Shown one piece after another: positions 38,873 through 39,173 of a DNA stretch of 39,173 bases. The translations under genes were made by a program, and so were the position numbers. The notes under the pieces are model-generated. The model was not told the origin of the DNA, made no database searches, and worked only from the letters and a program-made list of their open reading frames with translations. Position 1 is the first letter of the stretch, and each line of letters starts with the position of its first letter. Source of the DNA: DASZGI01 sp035938995. Lineage in GTDB: Bacteria; Actinomycetota; Actinomycetes; Streptomycetales; Catenulisporaceae. The stretch covers positions 1 through 39,173 of the forward strand of contig NZ_DASZGI010000113.1 in the NCBI RefSeq assembly GCF_035938995.1, in the 5' to 3' direction.

Positions 38873-39173
38873 GCAATGACAAGGCGGTGCCAGTCCCCAA
38901 AGGCGGGTGGCTCGACGGCGAGCAACAGCGGGCCTGGCTGGCCTATATCCGGATCCATCTGCGCCTGGCGTACGAGATGAACCGCCAGCTGCAGTCCGAC
39001 AGCGCCCTGTCGCTGCCCGATTACGACGTCCTGACGGCGCTGAGCGTCGCTGACGGAGGGCGGATGCCGATCACCGTGCTCGCCGCGCAGATCGGTTGGG
39101 AGCGCAGCCGGGTGTCCCACCACGTGCGGCGGATGGTCGGAAGAGACCTGGTGTCCTGCAAGCTGTCGGCCGC
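38866..39173 (+). CDS. MarR-family transcriptional regulator, partial
   Basis: The first 102 residues of a winged-helix regulator; the frame runs off the right edge. It starts MSRNDKAVPVPKGGWLDGEQ, then a helical segment QRAWLAYIRIHLRLAYEMNRQL, LPDYDVLTALSVADGGRMPI, and the recognition region TVLAAQIGWERSRVSHHVRRMVGRDLV. The ATG follows CTAGGTGAC with little room for a ribosome site (AGGTG). It is divergent from the oxidoreductase and probably controls it through the palindrome at 38861-38872. Ligand unknown. Confidence 0.88.
   Translation, partial: MSRNDKAVPVPKGGWLDGEQQRAWLAYIRIHLRLAYEMNRQLQSDSALSLPDYDVLTALSVADGGRMPITVLAAQIGWERSRVSHHVRRMVGRDLVSCKLSA

Overview
The window looks like chromosome of a high-GC Gram-positive actinomycete of the Streptomyces/Catenulispora type. 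The evidence is the very GC-rich codon third positions, frequent GTG/TTG starts, ATGA/GTGA-type overlaps, AGGAGG-like ribosome sites, and families largely confined to actinomycetes (DUF397, DUF5753-type XRE regulator, PF04672 methyltransferase, DUF1707, DUF2079). The genus is inferred only. No rRNA, tRNA, CRISPR array, phage module or transposase gene was seen.

Left part (1-11836): a divergent ABC-2 exporter (permease cut by the window edge, plus ATPase), then a conserved housekeeping block on the + strand: glmS, acpS, a fused NAD(P)HX epimerase/dehydratase, alr, an alpha/beta hydrolase, tsaE, tsaB, rimI, tsaD and a small conserved protein. These serve amino-sugar and peptidoglycan precursor supply, acyl carrier activation, NAD(P)H repair, t6A tRNA modification and ribosomal protein acetylation. 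The block is interrupted by one reverse-strand gene for a membrane-anchored protein resembling an L,D-transpeptidase without its cysteine.

Middle (11853-19426): a secreted FMN-binding protein diverges from a sugar operon: ROK regulator with promoter and palindromic operator, lipoprotein binding protein, two MalF/MalG-type permeases, a GH4 6-phospho-glycosidase and a BadF-type sugar kinase, mostly with overlapping stops and starts. There is no transporter ATPase, as expected if a shared MsiK-like ATPase is used. A five-copy 14-bp tandem repeat and a strong hairpin close the operon.

Right middle (19749-27497): OsmC protein, a DUF2079 membrane protein diverging from a THUMP-like SAM methyltransferase, a two-component pair diverging from a secreted protein, and a secreted CBM2-GH18 chitinase. 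The chitinase and the GH4/kinase operon suggest use of chitin or a related beta-glycan, which is inference. A 163-bp palindromic MITE-like element abuts the chitinase stop codon.

Right part (27822-39173): accessory and regulatory genes: a DUF397/XRE/PF04672-methyltransferase set, a phosphoesterase, a DUF1707 membrane protein, a secreted beta-helix protein with LacI-type palindromes upstream, two poorly characterised proteins (one sigma-factor-like), a gene-poor stretch with a promoter, hairpins and a 19-residue micro-ORF, a helical-plus-beta-sandwich protein of unknown role, and an oxidoreductase diverging from a MarR regulator cut by the window end.

The best candidates for something undescribed are the micro-ORF with the two-domain protein (36033-37783), the cysteine-less L,D-transpeptidase-like protein (8368-9036), the palindromic element (27497-27659), and 14-bp tandem repeats at three gene ends.
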